Source: Psychroserpens sp. Hel_I_66
GTDB lineage: Bacteria > Bacteroidota > Bacteroidia > Flavobacteriales > Flavobacteriaceae
Length of the DNA: 64,000 nt
Assembly: GCF_000799465.1 (NCBI RefSeq)
Contig: NZ_JUGU01000001.1
Location: 620,001-684,000, forward strand
Direction of reading: 5' to 3'
A program made the position numbers and the translations under genes. This document shows positions 42,853-51,863 of this stretch, piece after piece. Position 1 is the stretch's first letter, and every line of letters begins with the position of its first letter. The notes beneath the pieces are model-generated. The model worked only from the letters and a program-made list of their open reading frames with translations. It had not been told where the DNA came from and did no database searches.

Positions 42853-43602
42853 ATGGGCTGGAAATGTTCACTTATTATCATTGAGAACACAAATAATTTT
42901 ATTGATGATCTCACTATTTTAAAAGCCATTGGTAAATCTAATTACCAATTGGATGGCACGTGTACATTAGAAGAATGTATGTATCCCGGAGACAACTCTA
43001 TAAATATTGGCTATTATAACGGTAATATTATTATAAGTGACGATTACCAATTGACCTCAAAATCCTTAGAACGTGCTAAAAAACTCCAATTAACTTCTGC
43101 GGAAAAAGGCTTGGTTGGATTATTTCCTAACTCTGAAATCGTAACTGTGGCCTGCCATAGTTCTATGAATTTTCATGGTTATTCCTTAATCAAAAAAGGA
43201 ATTAAGCAGCGTTTGAAAACGATATCTGCAGATGATGACAAAAAAGAATTTGGAACAAGATTTGAGGAAGAGATAAAAATTTATGATAAAGCTATAGTGA
43301 AAGATGGAGTTCATTATTGGCCTTATAATAATGATCCAGAGGATTTAAGTGCTGAAGACCAGTTAATGGAGAACTTTACTTTTAAAGTCGCAGCAAGACG
43401 GTTGGGCGTTGCAATAGATTATGAAGATGGAGAGGAATTGGTAGAACGTGTAACTTTCAAAAAATATATTAATCCGAAAGCAGATTCTAAGGATAGCGGT
43501 AAAGAGGAGACTTCTAAAAAAGCGAAATGGATCAAATATGCTATAATTATTGGATTGGTTCTTTTATGGCAAATTATCAAAAGAAAATATATAAACAATT
43601 AA
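42853..43602 (+). CDS. Hypothetical protein with C-terminal membrane anchor
   Basis: A 249-residue protein starting MGWKCSLIIIENTNNFIDD, mostly soluble, with GYYNGNIIISDDY and VACHSSMNFHGYSLI. A lysine-rich linker (KADSKDSGKEETSKKAKW, about 212-230) precedes a single helix (about 231-243) and basic end IIKRKYINN. It would be a C-tail-anchored membrane protein. No family is recognised; it follows bshB1 by 5 bp, so may share its operon. Confidence 0.72.
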   Translation: MGWKCSLIIIENTNNFIDDLTILKAIGKSNYQLDGTCTLEECMYPGDNSINIGYYNGNIIISDDYQLTSKSLERAKKLQLTSAEKGLVGLFPNSEIVTVACHSSMNFHGYSLIKKGIKQRLKTISADDDKKEFGTRFEEEIKIYDKAIVKDGVHYWPYNNDPEDLSAEDQLMENFTFKVAARRLGVAIDYEDGEELVERVTFKKYINPKADSKDSGKEETSKKAKWIKYAIIIGLVLLWQIIKRKYINN

Positions 43603-43633
43603 AATTAATAACTTACTGTTAATTAAATTTTTA

Positions 43634-43666
43634 AACAAAAAAAGCTTCTCATTTCTGAGAAGCTTT
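43634..43666 (-). terminator. Rho-independent terminator of tRNA-His
   Basis: Stem AAAGCTTCTC-ATTTCT-GAGAAGCTTT (43641-43666), ten pairs. On the minus strand it is followed by TTTTTTTGTTT, a classic intrinsic terminator, about 10 bp past the tRNA-His 3' end. Confidence 0.85.
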
Positions 43667-43675
43667 GTGATTCTG

Positions 43676-43750
43676 GGTGGAAGACCGGGTTCGAACCGGC
43701 GACTTTCGGTACCACAAACCGACGCTCTAACCAGCTGAGCTACAACCACC
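43676..43750 (-). tRNA. tRNA-His (anticodon GTG)
   Basis: Cloverleaf on the minus strand: GGTGGTTG acceptor 5' strand with extra G-1, D-arm GCTCAGCTGGTTAGAGC, anticodon arm TCGGT-TTGTGGT-ACCGA with anticodon GTG, T-arm GCCGG-TTCGAAC-CCGGT, ending CTTCCACC. The G-1:C73 pair typical of tRNA-His is present. Oddly, acceptor positions 5:68 and 6:67 are T opposite T. CCA is not encoded. A promoter (43849-43879) lies upstream beyond a decayed tRNA-like segment, and a strong terminator lies downstream. Confidence 0.9.
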
Positions 43751-43761
43751 ATGTAGATTTA

Positions 43762-43789
43762 TTATAAGTTTTTTAAAAAAAACTTATAA
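43762..43789. other. A/T-rich hairpin between tRNA remnant and tRNA-His
   Basis: Perfect arms TTATAAGTTTTTT and AAAAAACTTATAA with a 2-nt centre, lying between the decayed tRNA (43793-43823) and tRNA-His (43750). It could act as a weak terminator or processing signal in the leader of the tRNA transcript. Purely structural observation. Confidence 0.55.
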
Positions 43790-43792
43790 AAG

Positions 43793-43823
43793 GATGCTCT
43801 AATCAGTTGATTTGAGCCACCAT
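43793..43823 (-). pseudogene. Decayed tRNA 5' half (tRNA-His-like)
   Basis: The reverse strand reads GGTGGCTCAAATCAACTGAT followed by TAGAGCATCC. It keeps GGTGG and the D-stem GCTC/GAGC with an enlarged loop. It aligns with the first ~32 nt of the neighbouring tRNA-His, especially TTAGAGC. It has no anticodon, T or acceptor arms. It lies just below a full promoter, where the first tRNA of an operon would sit. Confidence 0.6.
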
Positions 43824-43848
43824 TTGTATGCATTTTTCAATGCGTCTG

Positions 43849-43879
43849 CAAATGTAAATCTTTTCAGTTTTACTTCAAA
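43849..43879 (-). promoter_or_regulatory. Promoter of the tRNA-His transcript
   Basis: Reverse strand: TTTG (43876-43879), exactly 19 bp, TACATTTG (43849-43856). This is a near-perfect flavobacterial promoter. Transcription would pass the decayed tRNA, the hairpin at 43762-43789 and tRNA-His. Confidence 0.75.
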
Positions 43880-43975
43880 GATTTTTTTGAATATTATTAT
43901 AGAAAATTTTAGGTCATTGAAGGAGAGACCAAAACGATCTGTAATATTACTCTCCTTAATGATATCATTTTGAAT

Positions 43976-45541
43976 CTACGACTTAGGTTCTGCTTTGTCT
44001 ACAACTAAACGACCTTCACGATTTGCAACTTCCCAAGCAGTATAAAAAACTAAACGGGCTCTGTTTTCTAACAAATCATACTGTATTTTGTCTGGTGTGT
44101 CACTAGGTTGGTGGTAATCGTCATGTGTTCCATTGAAATAAAAAATAACAGGAATATTATTTTTTGCAAAGTTATAGTGGTCACTTCTGTAATAAAAACG
44201 GTTAGGATCGTTTTCATCGTTATAGGTATAATCTAAAATAATATTTGCGTATTTTTTATTGACTTCTTCGGAAAGGTTGTGCAATTCTGTACTTAATTTG
44301 TCGCTACCAATTAGGTAAACGTAATTTCTATCACCTTCACGTTTTGGGTCTGTACGACCAATCATATCGATATTTAAATCGGCAACTGTGTTTTTAAGCG
44401 GAAAGATTGGGTCATTATCTGTATAGTGTTGAGAACCTAAAAGCCCTTTTTCTTCACCAGTTACGTGTAAGAAAAGTATTGATCTTTTTGGGCCATCACC
44501 ATTATCTGCTGCAGCTTTAAATGCTTGGGCAATTTCTAAGATAGCTACAGTTCCTGATCCGTCATCATCCGCTCCGTTGTAAACTTTTCCGTCTTTGATG
44601 CCTTCATGGTCTAAATGTGCTGAGATAACAACAATCTCGTCAGGTTTCTCTTTTCCTTTTATAAATGCTACTACATTTTTTGAATCCACATCTTTTGATT
44701 GGCTTTTGATATCTATTTCCATAGCAGTAGTAAAAGATTTTGTCATTGCGTCATCATTGATATTTGGATATAGCGCTTTTGCAAAATCTTCACTTACCAT
44801 TATTAAAAGTGTAGATTGCTCGTTAGATGGTAGTGAAACTCTACCATATTCGCCAGAGGCAGCTTGAGCACCAAAGTAATCGGCATATCTTTGAAATAGG
44901 GAAGGATCTAAGTATAAAAATGCTTTAGCACCTTTATCTTTTGCAATGTTTGCTTTTGATGACATAGACTGTCTGCCAGAGCTCCATTTGGTTTCTTCGG
45001 TTGTTCCAGAGGTCATATAATTTCCATTTTCATCTTTAGGCTCACCAGCTTTTGCTAATAATATCTTGCCTTTAACATCAAGATCTTTATAATCTGAATA
45101 GGTTTCAGAATCAATACCATAACCAACATATATAATATTTGATGCGTCTATTGTTTCGCTATTTTCAGCACCTAAAACAAGAAAGTCCTTAAACTGTTCA
45201 TAATTTTTATCGTTGAGAGTTAGCTTTATTTCCGGAGATTTTTGCTTTACCAAAGGTACTTCCTGAAAATAGTCATCACCTGAAAGTGGTGAGGGGATTC
45301 CCATTTTTACATATTGGTCTTTTAGATAATTGACTGCTTTTACTTCTCCAGATTCACCTGTTTCACGACCTTCAAATTCATCTGAAGCATAGGTGTAGAG
45401 TAGAGTTTTTAACTCATCTTGGGTTATTGTAGTCCCATACACTGTTGGATCTGCAGGGGTTTTTGTGACAGTTTTTTGATTGGAGCTTCCGCAACCTACC
45501 AAAAGTAGAGCTGCAGCAATAATGTTTAGTGACCTTTTCAT
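43976..45541 (-). CDS. M28 family zinc peptidase with PA domain (lipoprotein)
   Basis: A 521-residue exported aminopeptidase-like M28 enzyme. Lipobox LLLVGCGSSN (cysteine about residue 17). A PA (protease-associated) insert spans about 115-270, including GYGIDSETYSDYKDL and GKILLAKAGEP. The catalytic domain (about 290-500) has ISAHLDHEGIKDGKVYNGAD (metal His/Asp, DHE), DDGSGTVAILEIAQAF and FLHVTGEEKGLLGSQ (catalytic Glu pair). HYNFAKNNIPVIFYFNG gives the last metal histidine. It would remove N-terminal residues from peptides at the outer membrane or periplasm. A shorter paralogue lies 97 bp upstream. Confidence 0.93.
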   Translation of the reverse strand: MKRSLNIIAAALLLVGCGSSNQKTVTKTPADPTVYGTTITQDELKTLLYTYASDEFEGRETGESGEVKAVNYLKDQYVKMGIPSPLSGDDYFQEVPLVKQKSPEIKLTLNDKNYEQFKDFLVLGAENSETIDASNIIYVGYGIDSETYSDYKDLDVKGKILLAKAGEPKDENGNYMTSGTTEETKWSSGRQSMSSKANIAKDKGAKAFLYLDPSLFQRYADYFGAQAASGEYGRVSLPSNEQSTLLIMVSEDFAKALYPNINDDAMTKSFTTAMEIDIKSQSKDVDSKNVVAFIKGKEKPDEIVVISAHLDHEGIKDGKVYNGADDDGSGTVAILEIAQAFKAAADNGDGPKRSILFLHVTGEEKGLLGSQHYTDNDPIFPLKNTVADLNIDMIGRTDPKREGDRNYVYLIGSDKLSTELHNLSEEVNKKYANIILDYTYNDENDPNRFYYRSDHYNFAKNNIPVIFYFNGTHDDYHQPSDTPDKIQYDLLENRARLVFYTAWEVANREGRLVVDKAEPKS

Positions 45542-45637
45542 TTTTTGTTGTGTTAATGTATTATAGTTACGATATTACAAAAATTCTTATAGAGTTCTTC
45601 TTTTTGGTATTAGTCTTTGTGCAAAATTTAACAAGAA

Positions 45638-46672
45638 TTAGTAGTCTTGGTCAACCATTATTCGTTGATCTGAATTTGCCAAATACCAAGCAGTAGAAAA
45701 AATAAGCCAAGTGCGTTTTTTTAGTAGCTCGTAATCAATTTTTTCTGGAGTGTCTGTAGGTTGGTGATAATCTTCATGTTCACCATTAAAATAAAAAATT
45801 ACAGGAACTCCTTTTTGTGCAAAATTGTAGTGGTCTGATCTATAATAATAACGGTTGGGATCATTATCACTATTTAATTTGTAATCCAGACTTAGATTGG
45901 TGAATTTTTTATTGGCCTCTTCTGAAATATAATGGAGTTCTGTGCTCAAGCGATCTGCACCAATAATATATATGTAATTAGGGTTGTCTATATGTGCTTC
46001 ATCAATGCGACCAATCATATCAATGTTAAGGTTTGCCACTGTGTTTTTCATGGAAAATACGGGATGTTCCGTATAGTATCTCGAACCGTCGAGACCAATT
46101 TCTTCTCCTGTGAGATGTAAAAAAACAATACTGCGTTTGGGGCCTTTTCCTTCTAATGTAGCCAATTTGAAGGCCTCTGCCATTTCTAAAACTGCTGCTG
46201 TACCTGAGCCATTATCATCTGCACCGTTAAAAATCTCTTTATCTATGAAACCTTCATGATCTGAATGCGCAGATATAATTATTACTTCCTGCGGAAATTC
46301 ACTACCTTCAATATAGGCAATAACATTGGGTGATGTTTTTATGCCTCCAGTAAAATAGGATTCTGGTACATACTGAAAATAACTAGCTCCCAGAGGCGAA
46401 GGAATTTGTTCTTCTTTATAGTAATCTTCAAGATATTTTGCAGCTTTGTAATGACCAGGTTCTCCCGCTTTTCTGCCTTGAAATTCATTTTTTGAAAATT
46501 CGTAGACATGATGTTTTAATTCTTCCGAAGAAATTGAATTTAAATAGGTTTCAACATTTGTCACATTATCGTAATCAATGCTTTCTTTTAGTAGTTCAAT
46601 TTTATCTGTATACCTAAGTTTTGCACACGACCCAACCAAGGTGAGGGATAATAAGATGAGTTGAAACTTCAT
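45638..46672 (-). CDS. M28 family zinc peptidase, short paralogue without PA domain
   Basis: A 344-residue lipoprotein (lipobox LTLVGSCAKL) whose catalytic part is highly similar to the neighbour: ISAHSDHEGFIDKEIFNGAD, DDNGSGTAAVLEMAEAF, FLHLTGEEIGLDGSRYY and HYNFAQKGVPVIFYFNG. All metal and catalytic residues are present. It lacks the ~155-residue PA insert, joining the N-terminal region directly (ASYFQYVPESYF) to SPNVIAYIEG. It looks like a tandem duplicate that lost the PA domain, or an ancestral short form; substrate size preference may differ. Confidence 0.92.
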   Translation of the reverse strand: MKFQLILLSLTLVGSCAKLRYTDKIELLKESIDYDNVTNVETYLNSISSEELKHHVYEFSKNEFQGRKAGEPGHYKAAKYLEDYYKEEQIPSPLGASYFQYVPESYFTGGIKTSPNVIAYIEGSEFPQEVIIISAHSDHEGFIDKEIFNGADDNGSGTAAVLEMAEAFKLATLEGKGPKRSIVFLHLTGEEIGLDGSRYYTEHPVFSMKNTVANLNIDMIGRIDEAHIDNPNYIYIIGADRLSTELHYISEEANKKFTNLSLDYKLNSDNDPNRYYYRSDHYNFAQKGVPVIFYFNGEHEDYHQPTDTPEKIDYELLKKRTWLIFSTAWYLANSDQRIMVDQDY

Positions 46673-46750
46673 TGAGCGGAAAAATAAGTGACTGGTTATG
46701 ATTCAAATAAAAAGAAAAAAAAAGAAATACCGAAGTATTACCTAACTTAT

Positions 46751-47092
46751 TTACTCTTGGTCGATTTCTTCAATATCTATGTCTTCAAGATCTTGTATGG
46801 ATTCTTCTTCAAGAAGTTCTTCTTTTTCTTCTAGTTGCTCGGTGTTTCCAACTTCCGAAGAAGAGAAGATTGATTTATAGGTCGTCAATGCTAAAGCTAT
46901 TATGGTCATTAAAAACATTAACTGAACAGCTTTTTTGTTAATGGGTTTGTTTTTTGAAATAAACATTGCCAAAACACCAAATAAAAGAGCTGCTATGCAC
47001 GGTATAAATGCAATTTTGAACAAAGGCGTTACCGCAAGGATTAATGCAAAAATAGCAGCAATAAACCCTAAAATTAAAAATAACTTTTTCAT
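46751..47092 (-). CDS. Small membrane protein with acidic tail
   Basis: A 113-residue protein with three helices (about 4-24, 27-46, 55-72) and a strongly acidic C-terminal tail of about 35 residues (NTEQLEEKEELLEEESIQDL then EDIDIEEIDQE). No family is recognised. It lies 4 bp downstream of the DUF3108 gene and is probably co-transcribed. Confidence 0.78.
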   Translation of the reverse strand: MKKLFLILGFIAAIFALILAVTPLFKIAFIPCIAALLFGVLAMFISKNKPINKKAVQLMFLMTIIALALTTYKSIFSSSEVGNTEQLEEKEELLEEESIQDLEDIDIEEIDQE

Positions 47093-47096
47093 AATA

Positions 47097-47879
47097 TTAG
47101 TTTTTTAAACCTGTTGCAGATTTAATTTTTAATTCTCCATTACCAACAGGGATTTTAAATTTTGCATATACAGGGACTTTATTGGCATCTGCTGTAAGCC
47201 AAATTAAGTTATCATTATTTCCCTTTAAAACATTGCTATTATTAACAGATATAGATAATTTATAGCATTCCTTTTTACCTATAGCTGTATTGATTGTTTC
47301 TTTACTAACATATTGTACTCTTACCACAGATTCTTTGTTATCAAACAAAACTGTAAGATTTTGACTGTCTCCAATATTTGCTTTGTGAATATCCATATTT
47401 CTTATATGGTATAATGTAGCTACTATATCTCTGGTTGAAGATCCAATTTTAACGGTTTCATTAACTTCCCAAAATGTGCCATCTCTTCTTTTCTTACGCA
47501 TTAAACTCGAGACGGTATTCGATTTATGATTGTATTTATATTTCATAAATTTCTCATAACCACCTTCGTTGATGTCACGATTATATAAATATGGCGTCAA
47601 CGTTTTAGGGCTTACGTAGCTCTCGTACAAATCACGGATTTTAAAAAAATTGTCCCACTTGCTGAATGTTACAGCAGAACATTTTAACTTTAATAATGTA
47701 GAATTTGAGGTCTTGACCTCACTAGTCTCCATAGTAACTTGGGCTAATTCGTTTAGCAACCCAGACATATTGTATGTTGCGGTGTATAATAGTTTTTCTC
47801 CAGCAGGAATGGTGTTGTTTTGTGCAAAAATCACAAAACTGCTCAAAAAAAAGAGTGTCATTAAAGATGATAATCTCAT
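47097..47879 (-). CDS. Secreted DUF3108 domain protein
   Basis: A 260-residue exported protein with signal peptide MRLSSLMTLFFLSSFVIFAQ. DUF3108 features: IPAGEKLLYTATYNMSGLLNE (about 22-42), KIRDLYESYVSPKTLTPYLY and LPVGNGELKIK-like PVGNGELKIKSATGL at the end. The family is common in Bacteroidota and Proteobacteria, with no firm function; a periplasmic or outer-membrane role is likely. Operon with the acidic-tail membrane protein. Confidence 0.88.
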   Translation of the reverse strand: MRLSSLMTLFFLSSFVIFAQNNTIPAGEKLLYTATYNMSGLLNELAQVTMETSEVKTSNSTLLKLKCSAVTFSKWDNFFKIRDLYESYVSPKTLTPYLYNRDINEGGYEKFMKYKYNHKSNTVSSLMRKKRRDGTFWEVNETVKIGSSTRDIVATLYHIRNMDIHKANIGDSQNLTVLFDNKESVVRVQYVSKETINTAIGKKECYKLSISVNNSNVLKGNNDNLIWLTADANKVPVYAKFKIPVGNGELKIKSATGLKN

Positions 47880-48088
47880 AAGATAGGATTAGAGTTTGTA
47901 GATTTTTAAATTAACATTTATTATGCCATGATATTATTTCGCGACAATTAAAAATTAATTTCTAAAGGCCAAAGTTAAATTAAATTGTATTACCTCAAAA
48001 TAAAGAGGTATTTGATTCAACAATACTCTTATATAAGCACATTTTGTATTCATTAATTTAAGATATTTGATAAATTAAAAAAATAAGA

Positions 48089-51000
48089 ATGATATCACAT
48101 ATTAAATTGGTAAAAAATAACCATTTACGTTCACTACTTATTGTTGTTGCTTTTATTTCTCAGTATGTAGGCTTTGCTCAAGAAAAGCCAAAAGACATAT
48201 CTAAAACCATTTATTTGACTTCAAATATTGGTTTGGAAGATAATTCACATTCCGAAGAAATCTTAAAGGCAATCGTTGAAGCTTCAAAAAATGATGAACA
48301 CGCGTTGTTTTTAGCATTGGGAAACAGCACGAGAAAGACGGGTTACCCAGAGAATAAAGACGACCGCAAAAAAGAAGAATCCTTCTTGTCTTCAAAGTTG
48401 CTAAATCCCTTATCAAGTTTTAATGGAGAGCTTATTTTTATTCCCGGTAAATACGAATGGGAAAACGGAAGCCATAAAAATCTTGACGACCTAGAATCTT
48501 TTTTACAAGATAACAGTAAAGCAGAATTTTGGCCAAACGATGGTTGCCCAATTGAACGCGAAACGTTAAGTGACGAGGTAGAATTGGTTATGGTGGATTC
48601 ACAATGGTATTTAGAAAATTGGGATGATTACCCTTATATAAACAATGATTGTGAGATCAAAACTAGAGAGCAGTTTTTCGCACAATTCAAAGACGAACTT
48701 AAGGACGAGCAAAATAAAACGATAGTCGTCGCCATACATCACCCTGTATTAACTGAGTCACGTCAAGGCCTTATAGGTCGTTTAGGAGGATTATCTAAAC
48801 AGGCATACTACCATAAAGACATGCAAGATTTGATTGGCAGATTAGAAACATTAGCAAGTCAATTTAATGATGTGATCTTTGTTTCGGGAGCAGATCGAAA
48901 CTTACAGTTTTTGATGGATGATGGAATTCCGCAGATCATAAGTGGTGCAACTGGCAAAACAGAGAGTGTAAAATCCAATATAAAAGAAGGTCAATACGCA
49001 AGTAGCGAAAATGGATTTGCAAAGTTGAACATTTTTAAAGACGGAAGTTCAGAAGTTGAAATTTTCACTGTTAAAAATGGCCAGACATCAAAAGTGTTCA
49101 CAAAAGACATCAAACTTAAAAAAGGAAAGCTGGAAGATTTTAGTTACCATAAAAATTCCGACTTCGGAAGCACCTACTCTGATGCCATTTATACAGAAGA
49201 AGAAGTCAAGAAATCAGGATTTTACAAGTGGTTTTGGGGAGATCATTATCGCGATATCTACGGAAGAAAAATCACAGCACCAGTTCTATTTTTAGACAGT
49301 TTGCCAAACAACGTTAGAGCAATTACGGAAGGTGGAGGAAATCAATCCCGCAGTCTTAGACTTATTGACGATAACGAAAACGAATACACAGTGAGAGAGC
49401 TTAGAAAAAGTGGAGTTCGTTTTATACAGTCTAAAATAAAAGATCATTACGTGATTGAATATATGGATAATACAGTTGCTGAAACTATTGTTCAAGATTA
49501 CTATACTACTGCACAGCCCTACGCACAATTTGCTATAAATGAGTTGTTGGATGCTATTGATATTTCGCATGCCAATCCTAAAATTATTTATCTTCCAAAA
49601 CAAGAACGCTTGGGAAGATTTAATGAAAACTATGGCGACAAACTTTATATGATTGAAGAGCATGTTGGCGATGAAAATAAAAGTTTCGAGACTTTTGGAG
49701 ATGCAGACGATATTATAAGCACATCTGATATGCTACTCGAATTACGTGATGATAAAGACGCAAAAATTGATGAGGATAGTTATATAAGAGCTCGTCTTTT
49801 TGATTTTTTAATAGGTGATTGGGATCGACATTCAGACCAATGGAGATGGGCCTTGCACGAACAAGAAGACGGTACTGAGCTTTATAAACCAATCCCTAGA
49901 GATAGAGATCAAGCATTCCCAAAGTATGATGGTGTTTTTCCAGCAATTTTAAAAGCAGTTTCACCTTTAGCACGAAATATGCAAAGTTACGCACCAGAGA
50001 TTGATGATATAAAAACATTCAACAATGCGGTATATTATCTGGATAAGAATTTTATCAATAGAGCGAGTTGGAATGATTGGAAGACTCAAGCAGAGTTACT
50101 ACAAACCCAATTGACAGATGATGTTATTGACCAAGCCTTTGCAAATCTTCTGGAAGATACAAAAGATGAAAGCACAGAAAATATAAAATCTATTTTAAAG
50201 CAAAGACGAGGTAATATTGTTGATATAGCCAAAGATTATTATGATTATTTTAAAGAGCATGAAATAGTTGTGGCTACCACAAAGGACAACAAAATTGACA
50301 TCGATCGTATGGATGGTGGAAAAACGAAAATTTCTATAACCCACAAAGACAAATTGCATTTTGAAAACACCTATACTAAAGAAGAAACTAAAGAGATATG
50401 GATATATGCTTTAGATGGTGATGATGAAATAACGGTAAAAGGTGATGGTGATGACTTTATTAAACTTAAGATTTTTGGAGGAGAAGAAAATGACATTTAT
50501 GACATTCAGAATAACAGAGCAGTAAAGGTTTACGATTATAAATCAAAGAAAAATACATTTAAAAATCCAGTAAGAAAAACATTAACAGATTCTTACGAGA
50601 TTAATAATTATGATCCTCAAAAAAGAAAATACTCAAACAATGTCATTTTACCAAGCATAGGTTTTGATCCAGATGCAGGATTAAATTTCGGCTTGACAGA
50701 TACATTTACGACTTACAGTTTATTGCGCAACCCATTTACAACTAGTCATACGGTTGGCGCTTCATACTATTCAGCAACCGAAGGATTTCAATTAACATAT
50801 AATGGAGAGTTTGCACATTTTTTCCATAATTGGAATTTGGTATTAGATGCAAGAGTTACTAGCTCAAATTATGCTGTAAATTTCTTTGGCTTCGGAAACG
50901 AGACAACTTACGATCCAGACGCTGTTGATTTAGATTTTAATCGTGTGAAGATCAGTCAGTGGCACTTTGAGCCATCGTTGGTTTACAAAACATCTGGTAA

Positions 51001-51682
51001 TATTAGTGCACATATAGCAGCTCGTATAGAAGAGCATGATGTTGAGGATAATGAAAATGCATTTATTGAGCAATCTTTACCTAGTACAGATGACGTTTTT
51101 GAAAGTCAAATTTACGCAGGAGGAGAAGTAGGAGTTCATTTTAGTAATAAAGAAAGCTTATTAAGTTTGCCACGCAGAGGACTAGAATTGGGATTTGTAG
51201 TAGGATATAAACAAAGTATCAACTCTAATTTTGACAATAAATTTACTTACTTTACTCCAAAAGCATCATTTAATTATCCAATTCATGATAGCGGATTGGC
51301 TACATTGGCAACAAAAGTGCAAGCAGACTTTATTTTTGGAGATTCTTATGAATTTTATCATGCTGCTAGTGTTGGAGGTAATAATAGTTTGCGTGGTTAT
51401 AGAAATGACAGATTTATAGGGCAAACTTCCTTTTTTCAAAGTACAGACTTAAGATTATGCCTACTTGAAGTTCGTAGCGGATTTATACCATTGAGATTTG
51501 GTGTTACGGGAGGCTATGATCTTGGTCGAGTGTGGTCAGATAATGATGATTCAGGAAAGTGGCATAATAGTTATGGAGGTTCAATCTTTATTAATGGATT
51601 TCAAGCATTAACTGCAAATATTGGTTATTATTTAAGCCCAGAAGACAACAGAATTATTTTTACAGCAGGATTTAGGTTTTAA
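48089..51682 (+). CDS. Outer-membrane barrel protein fused to a degenerate metallophosphoesterase domain
   Basis: A 1197-residue exported protein. Residues ~35-330 have the order and spacing of a metallophosphoesterase domain, but the metal ligands are largely lost: the GDxxP site reads LFLALGNSTRKTG, the GNHDW site reads IPGKYEWENG, and GHEHNLQ reads SGADRNLQFL; only VAIHHPVLTE keeps a histidine pair. A middle region (about 400-840) contains FLIGDWDRHSDQWRWAL and PRDRDQAFPKYDG. The C-terminal ~350 residues are an Omp85-like barrel (SLRGYRNDRFIGQTSFF, LGRVWSDNDDSGKW, ending FTAGFRF). Probably a surface pseudoenzyme or binding protein rather than a phosphatase. It ends 29 bp before a terminator. 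Confidence 0.85.
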   Translation: MISHIKLVKNNHLRSLLIVVAFISQYVGFAQEKPKDISKTIYLTSNIGLEDNSHSEEILKAIVEASKNDEHALFLALGNSTRKTGYPENKDDRKKEESFLSSKLLNPLSSFNGELIFIPGKYEWENGSHKNLDDLESFLQDNSKAEFWPNDGCPIERETLSDEVELVMVDSQWYLENWDDYPYINNDCEIKTREQFFAQFKDELKDEQNKTIVVAIHHPVLTESRQGLIGRLGGLSKQAYYHKDMQDLIGRLETLASQFNDVIFVSGADRNLQFLMDDGIPQIISGATGKTESVKSNIKEGQYASSENGFAKLNIFKDGSSEVEIFTVKNGQTSKVFTKDIKLKKGKLEDFSYHKNSDFGSTYSDAIYTEEEVKKSGFYKWFWGDHYRDIYGRKITAPVLFLDSLPNNVRAITEGGGNQSRSLRLIDDNENEYTVRELRKSGVRFIQSKIKDHYVIEYMDNTVAETIVQDYYTTAQPYAQFAINELLDAIDISHANPKIIYLPKQERLGRFNENYGDKLYMIEEHVGDENKSFETFGDADDIISTSDMLLELRDDKDAKIDEDSYIRARLFDFLIGDWDRHSDQWRWALHEQEDGTELYKPIPRDRDQAFPKYDGVFPAILKAVSPLARNMQSYAPEIDDIKTFNNAVYYLDKNFINRASWNDWKTQAELLQTQLTDDVIDQAFANLLEDTKDESTENIKSILKQRRGNIVDIAKDYYDYFKEHEIVVATTKDNKIDIDRMDGGKTKISITHKDKLHFENTYTKEETKEIWIYALDGDDEITVKGDGDDFIKLKIFGGEENDIYDIQNNRAVKVYDYKSKKNTFKNPVRKTLTDSYEINNYDPQKRKYSNNVILPSIGFDPDAGLNFGLTDTFTTYSLLRNPFTTSHTVGASYYSATEGFQLTYNGEFAHFFHNWNLVLDARVTSSNYAVNFFGFGNETTYDPDAVDLDFNRVKISQWHFEPSLVYKTSGNISAHIAARIEEHDVEDNENAFIEQSLPSTDDVFESQIYAGGEVGVHFSNKESLLSLPRRGLELGFVVGYKQSINSNFDNKFTYFTPKASFNYPIHDSGLATLATKVQADFIFGDSYEFYHAASVGGNNSLRGYRNDRFIGQTSFFQSTDLRLCLLEVRSGFIPLRFGVTGGYDLGRVWSDNDDSGKWHNSYGGSIFINGFQALTANIGYYLSPEDNRIIFTAGFRF

Positions 51683-51710
51683 TATTGAATTTAGTATTCA
51701 ACTTAAATAA

Positions 51711-51742
51711 AAAACCCACAATTTTCATTGTGGGTTTTTTTT
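51711..51742. terminator. Bidirectional terminator between the barrel gene and tRNA-Ser
   Basis: Stem AAAACCCACAAT-TTTC-ATTGTGGGTTTT with T-runs on both strands, serving the plus-strand barrel gene and the minus-strand tRNA-Ser. Confidence 0.88.
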
Positions 51743-51743
51743 G

Positions 51744-51828
51744 CGGAGAAAGAGGGATTCGAACCCCCGGAGGTGTGACCCTCAACAGTTTTCAAGACTG
51801 CCGCATTCGACCACTCTGCCATTTCTCC
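51744..51828 (-). tRNA. tRNA-Ser (anticodon TGA)
   Basis: Minus-strand cloverleaf: GGAGAAA acceptor, D-arm with GCAGAGTGGTCGAATGC, anticodon arm GCAGT-CTTGAAA-ACTGT with anticodon TGA, a long variable arm (TGAGGGTCACACCTCC region) typical of tRNA-Ser, T-arm GGGGG-TTCGAAT-CCCTC-like, and TTTCTCC 3' acceptor strand. CCA is not encoded. Its own promoter lies 35-65 bp upstream. Confidence 0.95.
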
Positions 51829-51863
51829 TGAGTGCCTCATTGGGTATTCCCCAAATGCGAGTG

